NCBI GenBank assembly: GCA_003833135.1
Contig: QZLH01000001.1
Location: 38,227-102,226, forward strand
Direction: 5' to 3'
DNA from: Oehlia diaphana
Taxonomy: Eukaryota; Glomeromycota; Glomeromycetes; Glomerales; Glomeraceae
Length of the DNA: 64,000 bases
Numbering within the stretch: position 1 is the first letter of the stretch; each line of letters starts with the position of its first letter. The position numbers were made by a program, and so were the translations under genes. Below the pieces are notes generated by a model. The model had not been told where the DNA came from, searched no databases, and was given only the letters and a program-made list of their open reading frames with translations. This document shows, in pieces, positions 35,048 through 48,839 of the stretch.

Positions 35048-37764
35048 CTTATACTATAAACTTTATATATTTTTTTTTTTAGATCATGGTTATGATAATT
35101 TACATATCGATACCACGACTCCTAAAATTGGTGAAGTTATAAACCCGTCTGAAACAAAATTCCTCATAATTAAATACTATAATAAAATTGATTTATCACC
35201 AAATCGTAATGTTACAATTTTACAAGATGATGGTACTAGTCATGGTATTATACGTCAAATGACGTCTATGACCTCAACTAGTAATGATGGATATAATCAA
35301 TTTGTGAATCTTATTGATGATGAATTTGGTTCTATTATTAATATTACAATAATTGATAGTACGTTCAATAAGCCTGGTGGAAAATATTATGTTTTAATTG
35401 ATGATGGTTTTGCAAGTAGTAGAGGTTATCATGAACCTATGATTGGTATACAAAGTAGCGCTTGGAACTTTACAACTCGTAAGTGTTTTATAACGAATTC
35501 ATATAAATAAAACTATAATTTCTTAAAATAATTGTTTTTTTTTAATAGTTCAAGAAGATGATCATGATTCAACTAGTATAAAAGAAATATATCAAAAAAA
35601 GATAAATTCTGCTGGTATTAGCGGAAAAGTTCGTTTGAATTCAGACGGAACAAATTATTTTAAAAGTATTAAATATGACAAACTTAAATATAAAGAATTT
35701 TTTGATAATTTAACACGAGAATTGGCTAAAGCAATTCCTGTTAGTTCAGAACGAGTAACTACAAGTGAAAAATATGAAATTGATACTTCAGTTTCTCCCG
35801 AACAATATATTTTATCTATTAATATTGAAAAAGCTAAGAATGAAGATGAAATATCAGTTAATTTAGCAGCTAATGATTTAAATATTTTAATAAAGAATAA
35901 ATTCGTCACTCTTATTGGATCTGGAATATATTCAAATTATTTGGATCATAAATATGGATATGTAACCAAACGTAAGAATAAGAATTTATATATATATATA
36001 TATTTTTAGTTAAGAAATTTATTTTAAAGATACTTTTGAATTTTTTTTTTTGATAATAGCCAGGTGGATAGAAGAAAATTTGATAAAACTTATTATAACA
36101 GTCGTACTTAATATCGCACTCTTATCATTTTCTGCAATGGTAACCAAACAAGATTATAATTTTTAATCGAAATAAATCAATAAAACTAAGTAAAAAAAAA
36201 AAATATATGACATAATAATAAATACTAATAGAATAAATTTTTTTTTTTTTTTATTTAGGAAAAAAATTATGCAATTTATACGTGTGGTAATTCTATTGAA
36301 AAATTCGTGACGACAATTCTTTTTACGAGTATAGACGCAGGACATGTTGAAAAAATTTTTAATATAAGGTAAATTAAGTATTAAATAAATAAACTATTTT
36401 TTTTTTTTTAGTAAAAATATATATATATATATTTATTTATTTATTTAATTATACTTATTTATTTTTCTCTTAGTATTTTCCTTGTGACATTTCCGTTTAT
36501 CGTAAATTTGGGGATTGCGTTTATAATTATAATCGATGAATTTATGAGAACCGACCTCACAGATTTATTAACAAAAATTGATGAACTTATTGATAAACCA
36601 TTAAGTGAAAAAGTATCCGACGATTCTGATTCTACAAATAAATTAGTTGATAATAACAATATAACAAAATCAAATGAAGCGAGTAAAGAATTGAAAAAAG
36701 TTATAAGAGAGCTAATAATAAATGAAGATTTAGAAAAAGTTAGCAAACTCATGGAAGAAATAAAAATAGTTAACGAAGTTATAATAAAAGAAAAAAATGA
36801 TATCACAGAAAATAAAACAATAAATAACACAGAAGTAAAAAATATTAAAGAAAAATTAAAAGTAATTAATGAACTTATTAGTAAAATAATGCAATTTGAG
36901 GATTTTGCAGAAGAATTAAAAGAAGTTGAGAACCTCTCAGAAAAATTAGTCGGAAAAGTGAAAAATTTTACAGATGAATCAGAAGAAATCGAACAACTTG
37001 CAGAAGAATTAAATAAAATTAGTGTGCTTACAATAAAATTAAAAGAAGTTAAGAAATTTGCAGAAGAAGTAAGCTTATTTGCAAAGAAAAGGAAATTAGG
37101 AGACGTTCTTATAAAAGAAGTATTAGAAAACGTTAAAAATTTCGCCGATAAATTAAATGAACGTGTAAAAGACGACGATTCAGAAAAAGATGATGATATA
37201 AAGGAAGTAGAAAACGAGGAAAGAAGTAATAATGAAAACGAGGAAAAAATTAAGAAATGGAGTTTTATAAATATAATAAATAGAATAAAGGAAAAAAGGA
37301 GTCACTCAATAAAGCAAAAAAAGGGATATCAAAAATTTTCAAAATGGTTAAAAGAAAGTAAAGAACATCGAAAAGTAACAGCACTATTCGTTACATTAGC
37401 AGGGGTTAACATTACATATTTAAGATTACTTGGTTCAAAGATGACAATTCCATGGTTTAACATTTATTTGAATGCCAAATTATCTCGTACTGCAAAACGT
37501 AAAATGATATGGGGAGTATTCATTAACGCTATTATTGACATTTCTTTAATCATTATTCAAGTAAGTAATTTTTTATATTAATTTTTTTTTATCTTTTATT
37601 AAATCAACATTAAAAATTTATTTGTTTTTTAATAGAGTATTTATGTGACTCGAGTTGTATCACTTGGTTATACACCTGTATACAACATTTCAAAATCTAG
37701 TATAGATTTCTTTAATAAAGGATTTTTAATAATTAAACATATGCTCACAGCTAACTACATATAA
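32909..37764 (+). CDS. A3: closest paralogue of A1
   Basis: Nine exons: 32909-33369 (end repeated at 33987 beyond a false gap), 34053-34208, 34287-34960, 35083-35478, 35549-35971, 36060-36139, 36259-36368, 36474-37560, 37636-37764; all junctions keep frame, total 1171 residues. The order of domains is as in A1: signal peptide, beta-rich ectodomain, Ig-like exon 4 (IDSTFNKPGGKYYVLIDDGF), SEA-like exon 5, membrane cluster, coiled-coil loop, second membrane cluster. Exon 1 is nearly identical to A1, with a two-residue insertion (DPDPTKF). Exon 8 differs strongly from A1: its coil starts with a Ser/Asp-rich stretch and ends with a basic segment (IKEKRSHSIKQKKGY) before the FSKWL motif. Intron 3 holds two long T tracts. 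No B gene lies upstream. The function is unknown. Confidence 0.85.
33414..33792. other. run of 379 N, probably a false assembly gap
   Basis: The 239 bases before the gap (33175-33413) are identical to the 239 bases after it (33793-34031), both abutting the Ns. They cover the end of exon 1 and part of intron 1 of A3, the same position as the gap in A1. The real sequence most likely runs directly from 33413 to 34032. Confidence 0.85.
34980..35047 (+). repeat. long T tracts in intron 3 of A3
   Basis: Two T runs of more than 25 bases, separated by TATATAAAA, fill most of intron 3. The matching intron of A1 has only short T runs. Read-through would add Phe runs, so this part must be intronic. Confidence 0.7.
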
Positions 37765-38490
37765 AAAGGGCTAAATCTCAAACCTGGCAATCTGAGAAAG
37801 AAAATGAAGAAGTTAAAGCGAACACATAATAATATGTGCCAAATTTTTTGTAGAAATTTTTTTTTCTTTTTTTATTGTTATTAATTATAATTATATTTTA
37901 CTATTGATAATAAATACTTACAACTTTATCACGCATTAAAACTTTTGAAAAACAAAAAAAAATAATTTTTAATATATCAAAAGCTCATTTAAATCTAAAA
38001 GACTATTGAACTTCGCGTCGTTTATTCGTATTTATGGAACGTATTTTTTTTTTTTACTTCAGGACTATAAGATGATCTTGTAACGCAAGAATTGTGAAAC
38101 AAATGTCACGTTTTAATAAATTATCCAATTATCATCATGGACTAGGATAACGACTTCATTTAAAACTCACGTCAGAGCGTGTCAGAGCATGTCAGAGATT
38201 TCTGGAAATGTGCAAGAATGTTAATTATTAAAAGTATTTTCCCAAATTTAAATTTCCATCTTTTATATAGTTTGTTCAGAAATCTGTAGTAGTCCAAAAG
38301 TAAACTTGGAATTTTATTTTTGGGGTATTTCTATTTGGGGGAATGATAATTTTGGGGGAATGATTAAAGGAACAATTCCTCCAACATGATAATTGATCGA
38401 CATTGTAATCGACAATGTGTAGTACGCCGATAAACTACACAAATAATTCAATCAATAGAAACAAATATGGATAATTTTAAAGTTGGTAAC

Positions 38491-38593
38491 ATAAGCATTA
38501 ACCAAAAGCGTCATCTACAATAGGAAAATAGGAATATTACATAAGTATTAACCAAAAGCGTCATATATAATAGGAAAATAGGAAATGATAAAT
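38491..38593. repeat. 50-bp tandem duplication
   Basis: ATAAGCATTAACCAAAAGCG at 38491 recurs as ATAAGTATTAACCAAAAGCG at 38541; each is followed by TCAT, TATAA-like sequence and AGGAAAATAGGAA. Two copies only. Confidence 0.8.
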
Positions 38594-39218
38594 GATTATC
38601 ATCAAAAAATAAAAAATAAATTAAAATTAAAATTATAAAAAATCATAATGTGACGAATGATCCATAAATAGAATATAGTACTAATTTTATATTTTATGTT
38701 TTTAATTTTATCTGTACAATACAATTATAATGGAGTTAAAACTATTTTAACATAAATTTTCCATTAAAAAAATTTTTATTCTTTAAATTAATATAATTTA
38801 CCAATTCTGTGAATCGTGATACTTTATAAGAAAATTTTATAATTTGTACAAATTTAACTCCGATTTCTAGTTAGAAATATTTTGCATATTGTAATTAAAA
38901 ATATTGCACAGTAGTAAACCGTTTATCAAAAGAAAAACATCATGAAAAATGCCTATTTTCTTCATAAAAATTTCATTTGTTAACATAGATAATATAATAA
39001 TTTGACTCATGTCGTTTTTTACGAAATGGTCAGGTTCTAAGTTTCGTTCCAAATCGTAAATGTAACACAATTAAGCGCAGAACAATATATTCAATTTAAT
39101 ATTTATAATATTTATTTTTGAAATTCATGTTTATTAATTTATTATGTTATTTAAATTAAGAAAAAAAAAATATTTTAAATTATGAAAAAAAAAAAAAAAA
39201 AAAAAAAAAATAAAAAAA

Positions 39219-39251
<33 letters not shown>

Positions 39252-39292
39252 TAATTAAATAAATTTATAATTTATTTTTTTTTTAAATTTTT

Positions 39293-39325
<33 letters not shown>

Positions 39326-40231
39326 CTTTTAAAGAAAATGTTAAACGCGGATCGTACGCCCAGCGTGAATAAAATTTACTGCGCGAAAAACTACAACTTT
39401 TTTTGTTGATCCTTGTTCATTATTGTAAATCATTCATATGTGTAACTTAACACTACACTAAACACGCACGAAATATGAAATACACGATTACCAAAAAAAA
39501 ATTTGCAAAAAATTTTTTTTTTTTTCTATTCGGCAATAACTTAACTTGGAAAGTTGGCTAAAGAGTGAAAGTAGGGGTGTGGATTATGTGATAAGCAAGC
39601 AACTCCACGCATAATAAATTATTGGATAGGATTTTATTGAACTAAAAAATGGGGAGATACACGTTCCCAATATGTAATAAAAGTGGAAATAAAGAATTGG
39701 GGAATAATAAAGTTTCATTGGAAGCCTATAAAGTCAATCTCAATAGCCTTATTTCTTAATATAGCCTTTCTTCACATGCCGCAGTTTATCAATTGCGTCA
39801 TCGATAGATTATCACGAGATTTATGATGTATTCGATCATCTTTACCAAATTTTATTAATTGTGAAACAGAGCGACCTAGAAGAACGGCCTAGACGGCCTA
39901 AATCATAATCAGATTACGGAATATAAAATAAAATATAATATGATAAAATATGTATCTCAACGCGAAAAGGGATCGTACGCGTTTCGTACCCGATTAATAA
40001 TACAAAACATTTCACGTGATACAAAACTTTCAAGTTTTTTCAGTTCGGTTTACTTGTTATGGTTGATCAATTTTCGCCCATCACATATTTATTTTGGTTG
40101 TCAGGTAGATTTGTTTATTAAAATGATGTCAGAAATCCCATCTTGATAATGTGTTACAATAAACAGAACGCAATAAATAAATTACTTTCCAATTGATGTA
40201 AGTAGTTTATCCGTCAGGAAAGATCTTTTTT

Positions 40232-40345
<114 letters not shown>

Positions 40346-41924
40346 TTTAAAAATTTTCTTTTTTATTCAACATCTAAAATAGAAGGAATTCATTGATTTC
40401 AAATAGCGTTATTTTTAAATTATTTTTATTTTATTTTTTTTTTTTTTTGATAATCTAAAAAACGTGGTGAAAATGAAATTGCATAAATGGTAAATAAAAT
40501 AGTAAATTTTATTTATTTTAGATATTTGATAACGATATCTTTTTTCACAAATTTTTTGTAACTCATAAACAACAAATAAATTATTTGACCGGATAAATTT
40601 ACGGAATAAAAAAAAATATGTATATATATATATGAAATGATGCAATAGTAGGTCGGAATAGCCGTAATTAGAATAAAATATGAGAATTTTAATGGAAATA
40701 AATGAAAGTAAAATGTAAATAATTTAAAATCTAAGGGAAATAATAATCAATTGATCATCTAAGAATATAAAAAGTTAGAATCATTTTTTGAGGTAATGAT
40801 TTATAGATACCCATTTTTTTCATTTATAAATCGAAAAAATTTTTTTTTTTTCTTTTTATTTTTTTTTTTTGTGGACAGCGATTTCTTCAGAATTCGGAAA
40901 AAGAAAAAAAGAAAAAAAGAAAAAAGAAATTTTTTTTTTTTTTATCGATAAGATCATAAGGTAAAATATATTATTTTTATATTAATGAAATATATGATAT
41001 CAAATTTTATGATGATTAAAAAAAAAAAAAAAATTACCAAAAATGGATATGAATAGAAAAGATAATGATTATATATCCACTAAAGTCTGAAAAACCTTAA
41101 TAATCGTTTTTTAAAGTTCTTTCTTAAATATGATCTAGATTTTCATTATTTATATTTTGTTTTACGTAAAAAAAATTTACAGGTATCATCATTACACCAA
41201 AGATTTTAAATTAATTAACATGGGCAATTCGTAAGTGAATAATTTCTTTCGTGTTACATATCCCTTTTATTCCTTCCGAACACATCCCAATTCCTATTCG
41301 TTATTTTAAACTAATCATTTTATCTCCTCCCCCTTACACACTTTTTTTTTTTTTTTTTAGATTAAATAAAAGATCTAATAAACAAAAAACGCCCTTTTTT
41401 TTCGATAGTCATTAATTAATTAATTGGATGATAACAATCTCCTTTTGAAAAACCTGTTTTTCAGGTTATTTTATTTGTTCATACCTAGTAAACAGGCGAC
41501 ATATCTTATGACTTTTTTACACTCCCCAAAATTAAGTCTAAAAAAAAAGTCCTAAAATAAAAATTATATAAAAAAAATGTGCAAAAAAAAAAAAAAAAAA
41601 AATTTTAAATTAAAAAAAAAAAAAAAAAAAAATACAGAATTACAAAAAAATAATTTTACAAAAAGAAAACGCCTCGCATTTTTTTTAATTTTCTTTTTGC
41701 GATCAAAAAAAAAAAAAATTTGACGTTTTACAAAAAATCAAAGAATTAAATGAAATCTCGAATAATCTATTATGGGGTCGAGCAACCTATTTGATTACCT
41801 CAACATTCCATTAGCTATTGCGGCACGTTGTAATGAAAATATAACTAATATAAACTAATATATTTTTTTAAAATTTAAAAGAAATGAGATATATATATAT
41901 ATATTGTAATATACAGTATATCGT

Positions 41925-42440
41925 TTAAAAGATCCCTGTATAATCCATGCCTTGACCATTCTGAGTAGTCATTGCTTCATTAGGAAGACGTTTCCTAATT
42001 TTATTGCTATTACAAGTACGCTTGGAATTATGAATTTTTTTGGTAAGAATACCATTGCTGTCGCAGTCAACACTAAACTCAGTAAACTTATGCCTAAAAG
42101 ATTTGGTACCACCAGAACCGTCTGGTGTTATATTTAACCCATCCGTAAGATCAAAGAGGACATTACGGCATTCGTCAACGATTTTAAGTCCATAAGTTGC
42201 GTGCACATCATCGAAACCCTTGCTGAAAATTCCTGCTACTTCGGTATCACCTCTTTCGTCTTGAGCAAAGGCTACGATACCTCTACTTGAACCATGTTTG
42301 AAATCGGCAACAACGAATCTACAACTACACTGATCCCGTTTCTCAAATGCTCTAGGTAATAATTTACTATCATTTGGAGAAGCTGACGAAACGGCAATAA
42401 GGTATAAGAGAACTAAAAATAATAATGTATGATATTTCAT
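41925..42440 (-). CDS. B2: small secreted protein, paralogue of B1
   Basis: Single exon, 171 residues, highly similar to B1 over its whole length. The signal peptide is about residues 1-20 (ending AVSSA), followed by a short pro-segment to the EKR site, then DQCSC. The remaining cysteines (VDEC, VDC, RTC) are kept. The second basic cluster reads RKR before LPNEAMTTQNGQGMDYTGIF, so the Gly of B1 and B3 after the site is Leu here. Divergent from A4, about 1.27 kb away, just as B1 is from A2. A 40-bp tandem duplication sits directly upstream of the ATG and is not in B1. The function is unknown; see B1 for the fold hypothesis. Confidence 0.85.
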   Translation of the reverse strand: MKYHTLLFLVLLYLIAVSSASPNDSKLLPRAFEKRDQCSCRFVVADFKHGSSRGIVAFAQDERGDTEVAGIFSKGFDDVHATYGLKIVDECRNVLFDLTDGLNITPDGSGGTKSFRHKFTEFSVDCDSNGILTKKIHNSKRTCNSNKIRKRLPNEAMTTQNGQGMDYTGIF

Positions 42441-42520
42441 TTTTTTTTTGATTTAAAAGGAAAAAAAGACGTATAAAGTATTTTTTTTTGATTTAAAAAG
42501 AAAAAAAGACGTGATAAAGT
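42441..42520 (-). repeat. 40-bp tandem duplication in the B2 leader
   Basis: 42441-42480 and 42481-42520 are near-identical 40-bp units (TTTTTTTTTGATTTAAAA then GGAAAAAAAGACGT). It abuts the B2 start codon and so lies in its 5' UTR or core promoter. B1 has one related unit. Confidence 0.8.
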
Positions 42521-42570
42521 ATTTTATTATTACTTTTATTATCGTGAGGAATGGAGAGAGAATAGAATTC

Positions 42571-42583
42571 ACCCTTTATATAT
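42571..42583 (-). promoter_or_regulatory. TATA box of B2 with adjacent GGGT
   Basis: On the minus strand this reads ATATATAAAGGGT, then GAA, about 135 bp upstream of the ATG. It matches the B1 element and the preceding CGTGAGGAATGGA segment (42544-42556) is also shared with B1. Confidence 0.55.
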
Positions 42584-43714
42584 TTTTTCGAAAGGAGGAT
42601 GAATTTATATTAATAAATATTTCTTTGATTTCATCTAATTACAAAAAAAAAAAATATGTAAATATGCATGCGTACGAGTGTGATTAAGGTCAATGAACCT
42701 TTTAAATTTTATTATTAAATTCGCGGACTGTGAACTCAGCACTTTTGTCTTCCGTAATAAGTTTCTTATCATTGGAGAAAATTAAAAATACTACATCAAA
42801 ATAGTCGTACAATTGAACCAACTTAATTTGGTAATCCGAACGGTCCGTTCAAAATAATAACAAAAAAGGCGAACGAAATAAAGTTTAAAACAATTGAAGT
42901 AATAATTACGTTTTATATAAATTTCGGATAAAATTATTTGACTCCGTTATGATAAACTAAAAAAAGTATTTTTAAAGTATCCAAAAATATTAAATAACTA
43001 TTATAGTTATAATAAACTTTTATATTCAAACAAATAATGAATCGAACAATATTAACGCCTTTTTATGCATGTAACAAATAAAACTTTTTGTACGACAAAA
43101 TTATTGAGTAACACTCGGCCAGCCAAAAAATTTACCCGTTTTATAAAATTAGAAATTTTTGAATGAATGTTCTTATATGTTTAGTATATTCGGTAAAGAG
43201 ATAATCAATGTATGATTATAATGTATGCAATAAAAAAAAGTATTGCATTGAATGTTGAAATTTTGTATACTTCATTTTTATGCATAAAAAAAAAAAATGT
43301 AATGGAAAGAAAAAAAAATTTTTTTTTCCTACCCTTGTAAAATCTCGGCCGAATCCGTATTACATTTCATTGTAACGAATAATAAAAAAAAAAAAGTTAG
43401 ATTATAGATTATGTATATTTTTATTTTTATCTACTATTCATAATGTAAGAAATTATATAATTTATTTTTCCATCAAAAATTGATTGTATTTTATAATAAT
43501 TTTGAACTACTGATAAGAATATTTAAATAACATTGTATAAAAAAAGAAATAAAAATAAAAAAAAAAATAAAAAAAAAATTATAAAAATAAAAAAGAAAAT
43601 TTCTATTCAACGATCCAAAAAAGTCACTATAATAAATTTGATGACGCTTCCTAAAAAATTTTCAATAATAATAAATTAAAAAAAAAAATTCCTTTGTTTA
43701 AAAAATTTTAACTC
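42584..43714. promoter_or_regulatory. divergent intergenic region B2 / A4
   Basis: Homologous to the B1/A2 interval, with the same ordered motifs (AAGGTCAATGAACCTT near 42686, CTTCCGTAA near 42750, ATGCAT, GGCCGAA-TTACATT near 43345, CCAAAAAAGTCA near 43615, TTGATGACGCTTCC near 43638). No gene in between. Confidence 0.55.
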
Positions 43715-46700
43715 ATGAAATTTACGATGAGGTTAAATCTTGTACTTTTTTTATCAATTTTATTGGTAATATTACCAGTAAAATCATCAATTATTACATA
43801 TGAAGAAAAGCAAATTAAAACACCTAACGTAATGAATATAAAAAATTTCGATGATGGTACAATAGTTATTCGAATAGCTCATGATGTAAATTATACAGCT
43901 CCTCTCAGAACTTGTTTTGAGGAATCCTTTTCAATTCGTACGATTTATCCAGATGAAACTATTAAAGAATTTGATATTTCATTGGACATCCAACCTTTTA
44001 ATTTTTGTATTCTTCCAAAAATTAAATTTTATCCAATAAAAAGAAATCTTTTGTTCGTAACTTTTGTGGTAGCTGCAGATGTAAATAATCCATATACTTA
44101 TGATGATTGGGGATTAATTGTTGACTTAGATGGAGTTATCCACAAGTAAATAAATAAATTTGACTTTTTTATTTTTTAAATAAAATAGAACTATACGCCT
44201 AAATAATAATTTCTTCTTTATAGTAAATATAAACTGGGATCATCATTTGTTAATCCTAATACTAACGAATGGTCGCCCGATCAAGATTCTACTATTACAC
44301 TAAACGTTCATCGTGATGATGGATTTCTTCGTACTACACCTATAACAAATTCTACTGGGTTTGCATTACAGCAATATAAAATGTAATTATTTAAGACAAT
44401 AAAATATTAATTTGATTATAAAATATTGATTCAATCTTTATATTTCAATTTTTTTAGTGATGAAAATAATGCAATACAACTTCTCGGAGAAACAATAATC
44501 GAATATCCTACGGGTCATCCAATTGGAACAGTTGCAACGACAAATGGAGGATATGCGATTATTTATCCTAATATTACGATGTCAACTATCCCCTTTTCTC
44601 CGCAGATGATATTATATGGAATATTCTTAGAATACGGAAAAAATATTATACAAGAGCCAGTTATTCTTTATCAAACTCGAGCTCCAATATTAGAAGTTAC
44701 TTTAATTAATTGTGATTTTGCCTACATAGGAGTTGGACAAACTTGTATTTTAACTTTAAACACTGCACAAGGTCAAAACACATTGGTTAAAGTTGATTTT
44801 CTTTCATCAGGAACTGCTTACGATGTTAAAGCTTTTCAAAGTCCAGGCGGCGCTAACTATAGTATTAAATCATTACGATATGGAGGTTATTTCTTATATT
44901 ATACGCAACCAATTGTAAATGATGCAACTAGACTTAATCTTTATGGCTTTATTTTGGATACCAATGGTATACAATATAGTTGGGGTCTTCCATATCCCAC
45001 CTTGACGAATAGTGAAGCTGATATTACAATTTTACCTAATAATACTCTTATAATTCCTCAACCGGAAGTTGGACAAAGTTGGTCTTTAATTTCCATTGCT
45101 TTGAGTAGAATCGAGGGAGGACGAGGTAAAGTGATTCAAATGAATAAATAAATTTTAATTCCTAAATAATTATTAACTTTATTTTTTAACTTTACATATA
45201 TAATATTAGATAATAGTTTTGAAAATTTACAAATCAATGCTACAATTCCGGAAGTTAACGCAGTTATCGACCCATCTGAAACCAAAATATTTACGATTAA
45301 ATATTATGATCAAGTTGATTTATCACCGAATTATAATGTTACAATTTTACAAGATGATGGTACTGGGAATGGTATTATACGTCAAATCACTTCTATAAGC
45401 AACAATAATGGAGAATTTGTAAGATATATCGATGACTTTACTATTGAAATCACAGTGATTGATAGTACTTTTAATCAGCCTAATGCAAAGTACTATGTTT
45501 TAATTGACAATGGTTTTGTAAAAAATAGAAATTACCAAGAACCTATCATTGGTATACAAAATAATGGTTGGAGTTTTATAACAAGTAAGTTCTATATAAA
45601 TGTCTCTTATTTTGAACGAAAAAAAAAAAAATTATATTTACGAATATGACTTTTTTTTTCTTGAAAATTTTCTAAAAAATTAACGAAAAAAAAAATTATA
45701 TTTTACAAATATGACCTTATTTTCTTGAAATTTTTTTTATAATTACAGAAAACGAAAGTGTTTCAAGTAAATCAAATTTGAAAGAGAAAATTAAAGAAAT
45801 GATTGACTCCAGTATTAACGGAAAAGTTCGATTGACTTCAGACGCCACCATTAATTTTAAAAGTTTTAAACATGATAAATTTAAACGTGAAGAATTTTTT
45901 GATAAATTAACATCAGAATTAGCTAAAGCAGTCCCTGTTGGTTCAGAACGAATAACAACAAATGGAAGATATGAAATTGATACTTCAGTTTCACCTGAAC
46001 AATACATTTTGGCTATTAATATACAAAAAGCTAAGAATAAAGATGAAAAGTCAGTTAATTCAATTGCTGAGGATTTAGATACTTTAATAAAGAAGAAACT
46101 TATAACTGTTATTGGTTCTGGAGCATATTCAAATTATTTGGATCATGAATATGGATATAAAATCTTACGTAAGAATCCATTTTTTTTCGTATGAGAGGAT
46201 CTTATCTTATATAACAGAATTTAATATTATTTATTTGTTTATGTATAAACAGCCAGTTGGATAGATAAATATTTGATGAGCCTTACTGTTTTAATTATAT
46301 ATACAATATTATTGATCATGATTGCTTTTATGGTATATAAAAACAAATATAATTATTGTAATTTTAATTGAGGTAAAAATAATTGCTGACAAATGATATT
46401 TTATTTTCAGTTTAGTTCATTTGCAATTATTGAATGTGGTATCTCTATTGCAAAATTTACGATGACTATTCTTTTTATTAAAAGAGATGCAGGAGCCGTT
46501 GAAAATATATTTACTACAAGGTAAAATAAGTTTTAAACGAATCTTAAATATAGTGAAATTAACGTTAAAACAAAAAAATTACTTACAATAATTTATTTTC
46601 TTTTCCTTTCCCATCTCAAAGTCTTTTCTTCGTGACATTTCCATTTATCGTAAATTTAGGTTTTGCATTTGTAATTGTATTAAATGAGCTCACGAGATTT

Positions 46701-48050
46701 GATTCAAATGACTTTGCAAAATTATTAAAAAAAGTTAAAGAATTATTAGACAGTTATGATGATGTATTAGAAAAAGGCAATAATCACAACGATCGCAAAG
46801 AAAAGTTTAATAACGAAATTACAAAGGTATTAAAAAAAGCTAGAGTTGAGCTAAAAAAAGTTAAAGATGATTTGAATGAGTTTAGAGGAATTACGAAAAA
46901 ATTAAAAGATGCTAATGATCTTATAAGTAAATTAGAAGAGAGTCAAGAAGAAATTAAATTGAAGGAAGTAAAATCTATTATAAAAAACTTGCAACAAGTT
47001 AAGAAACTCTTAGAAAAAATAGAGCAAGTTGAAAATTTCACAAAAGAATTAAAAGAAGTCATCAAATTTACAAGAGATTTAATCAAACTTATAGAACGTA
47101 TTAAACCAATAAAAGAATTAAAAGAAATTAATATCGAAGAATTTAACGCTCTTATGAAAGAATTCAACAAATTTAGCGAACTTATAGAAATATTAAAAAA
47201 AATTAAAGAACTTAACTTTATAAAAGCTAATAAATATATAAAAGAATTAGGAATAAAAAATGAGGAAAAAATATCTAAAAAACTCGAACTTAAAGAAGAA
47301 TTGCAAGATATTACCAGCTGTATGGAATTAATTCGAGTTGAATTATCGCTAAATAATGAAGATTACGTAGAAAATCGAGAAGAACAGAAGAAAAAACATC
47401 GGTATTGTAGTAATGTTTGGGAAGAAAGTAAAGAACAGGTTTATAAGATTAAAGATATAATAGAAAATGTGTTGAAAAAAATTAAGGGGGATCAGCCGAT
47501 AAAACAATATCGAAAATTTTCAAAATGGTTAAAAGATAATAAAGATAATCAAATAATTGTAGTAATATTCACGATATTAGCAGGAGTTAATATTTTACAT
47601 TTAGAATTACTTGGATCAATGTTGCAAATTCAAACTTGTAGACTTAATTGGCTTAAATCAAAGGTGCCATCACGAATTCGAGATCTTAATTTTAATGCCA
47701 ATTTATCATATGCAGCAAAACGTAAAATATTTTTCGGAAATATCACTAATATTTTCATAAATGATCTTGCCGAAATATTTATTCAGGTATAAAAATTTCT
47801 TTTTACATGAATATTTTTCATTAATTAATTTTAATATTTTTTTTTTAATTAATAGAGCTTTTATTTGAGCCGAGTTGTATCAGCTGGTTACACGCCTATA
47901 TACATTATATTATATTCCTCTTTACATCTCATAAATAATCTACGTTGTATATATAAATATATGTCGGAACAGGGAAATAGTTGGGCTGGATCATTTAGAA
48001 TCATTGGTAGAATATTTCCTTGTACGAAATCTATATTAAATAGTAGATAA
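43715..48050 (+). CDS. A4: closest paralogue of A2, paired with B2
   Basis: Nine exons: 43715-44145, 44224-44382, 44458-45125, 45210-45584, 45749-46168, 46253-46332, 46411-46520, 46622-47786, 47856-48050; frame kept throughout, 1200 residues. The family start (MKLN in the others) corresponds to the second ATG at 43727 (MRLN), so 1196 residues may be the real length. Ectodomain exons 3 and 4 are nearly identical to A2 (IDSTFNQPNAKYYVLIDNGF). Exon 6 encodes a hydrophobic segment (LIIYTILLIMIAFM). Exon 8 codes for FFVTFPFIVNLGFAF, then a coiled coil clearly different from A2, then YRKFSKWLKDN and the last membrane cluster. Exon 9 ends in a basic, Cys-containing tail. Intron 4 has a roughly 66-bp tandem duplication. 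The function is unknown. Confidence 0.88.
45615..45745 (+). repeat. about 66-bp tandem duplication in intron 4 of A4
   Basis: The sequence AACGAAAAA...ATTATATTTACGAATATGAC...TTCTTGAAAATTTT occurs twice in a row. A2 intron 4 has one copy. Confidence 0.7.
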
Positions 48051-48839
48051 TAATTAATTTGTTAAATTTTTACTAAATCACAAATATTATTGGTACTTTA
48101 CCGATTTTTTTTAATTATTTATCATGTATAATTGTTATCATAATGAGTTTAATAAAGTAATTTATTGTAATAACTCTTTTTAACTGACTGCTAATTTGTG
48201 ATCAAAGTGACAATACGTATTGATGAGTGCTATAATATCCTCTCCAATCTTCATTACTCTTGTCTAGTTACGTGAATAAATATAAAATTTTATTTCTCAG
48301 ATGCTAAAGATTAGTAATAACGTTTCAAATACAATAATGTATAATACTATGCGTGTTATCGACGCGGTATAGTTAATTCCTTTTTTGTTGATCCAAAAGA
48401 GGGAAACAATGTCAAATTATTTACAACAAAATTATTTAATTATACGCCAGCATCGATCAAATGTGATCGATCGAGAATTCAATGAAGTTATTTGAAGTTT
48501 ATATTACCTTCGTATTACAATATAGTGATCGACATTCGACAATTTGTCACTTGGAATTTTTAAATACATAATACAAAAATTTAAATTTCATGTTACGTAC
48601 ATTTATAATTTTTTAAAATGTCTAAAATTATATACTGTATATATATTTTATAGTAAATAAGGATCTATTAAAAATAAATAACGCGCTAATATGACTAATA
48701 ATAATAATTTCAATTCTAATTGTATTCGAAATTCATCATTATATACGTACAGTATATAAAAATATTTTATTTAAATAATAATTAATTTATTGATCGAACA
48801 ATAAAAAATTCGAAAGATTATTCTATATATGTGATCGTG
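48051..48839. other. intergenic between A4 and the A6 relic
   Basis: The A4 3' flank (shared with A2) runs to about 48190. From about 48760 the sequence resembles the 3' flank of A5 at 54080-54180 (TTATTTAAATAATAA, TTGATCGAACAATAA), which is the flank of the relic A6. No other gene. Confidence 0.5.

Noticed and set aside
41450..41470. AACCTG-TTTTT-CAGGTT hairpin resembling a bacterial terminator
   Set aside because: The DNA is eukaryotic, the stem is only six bases, and no gene end is close.
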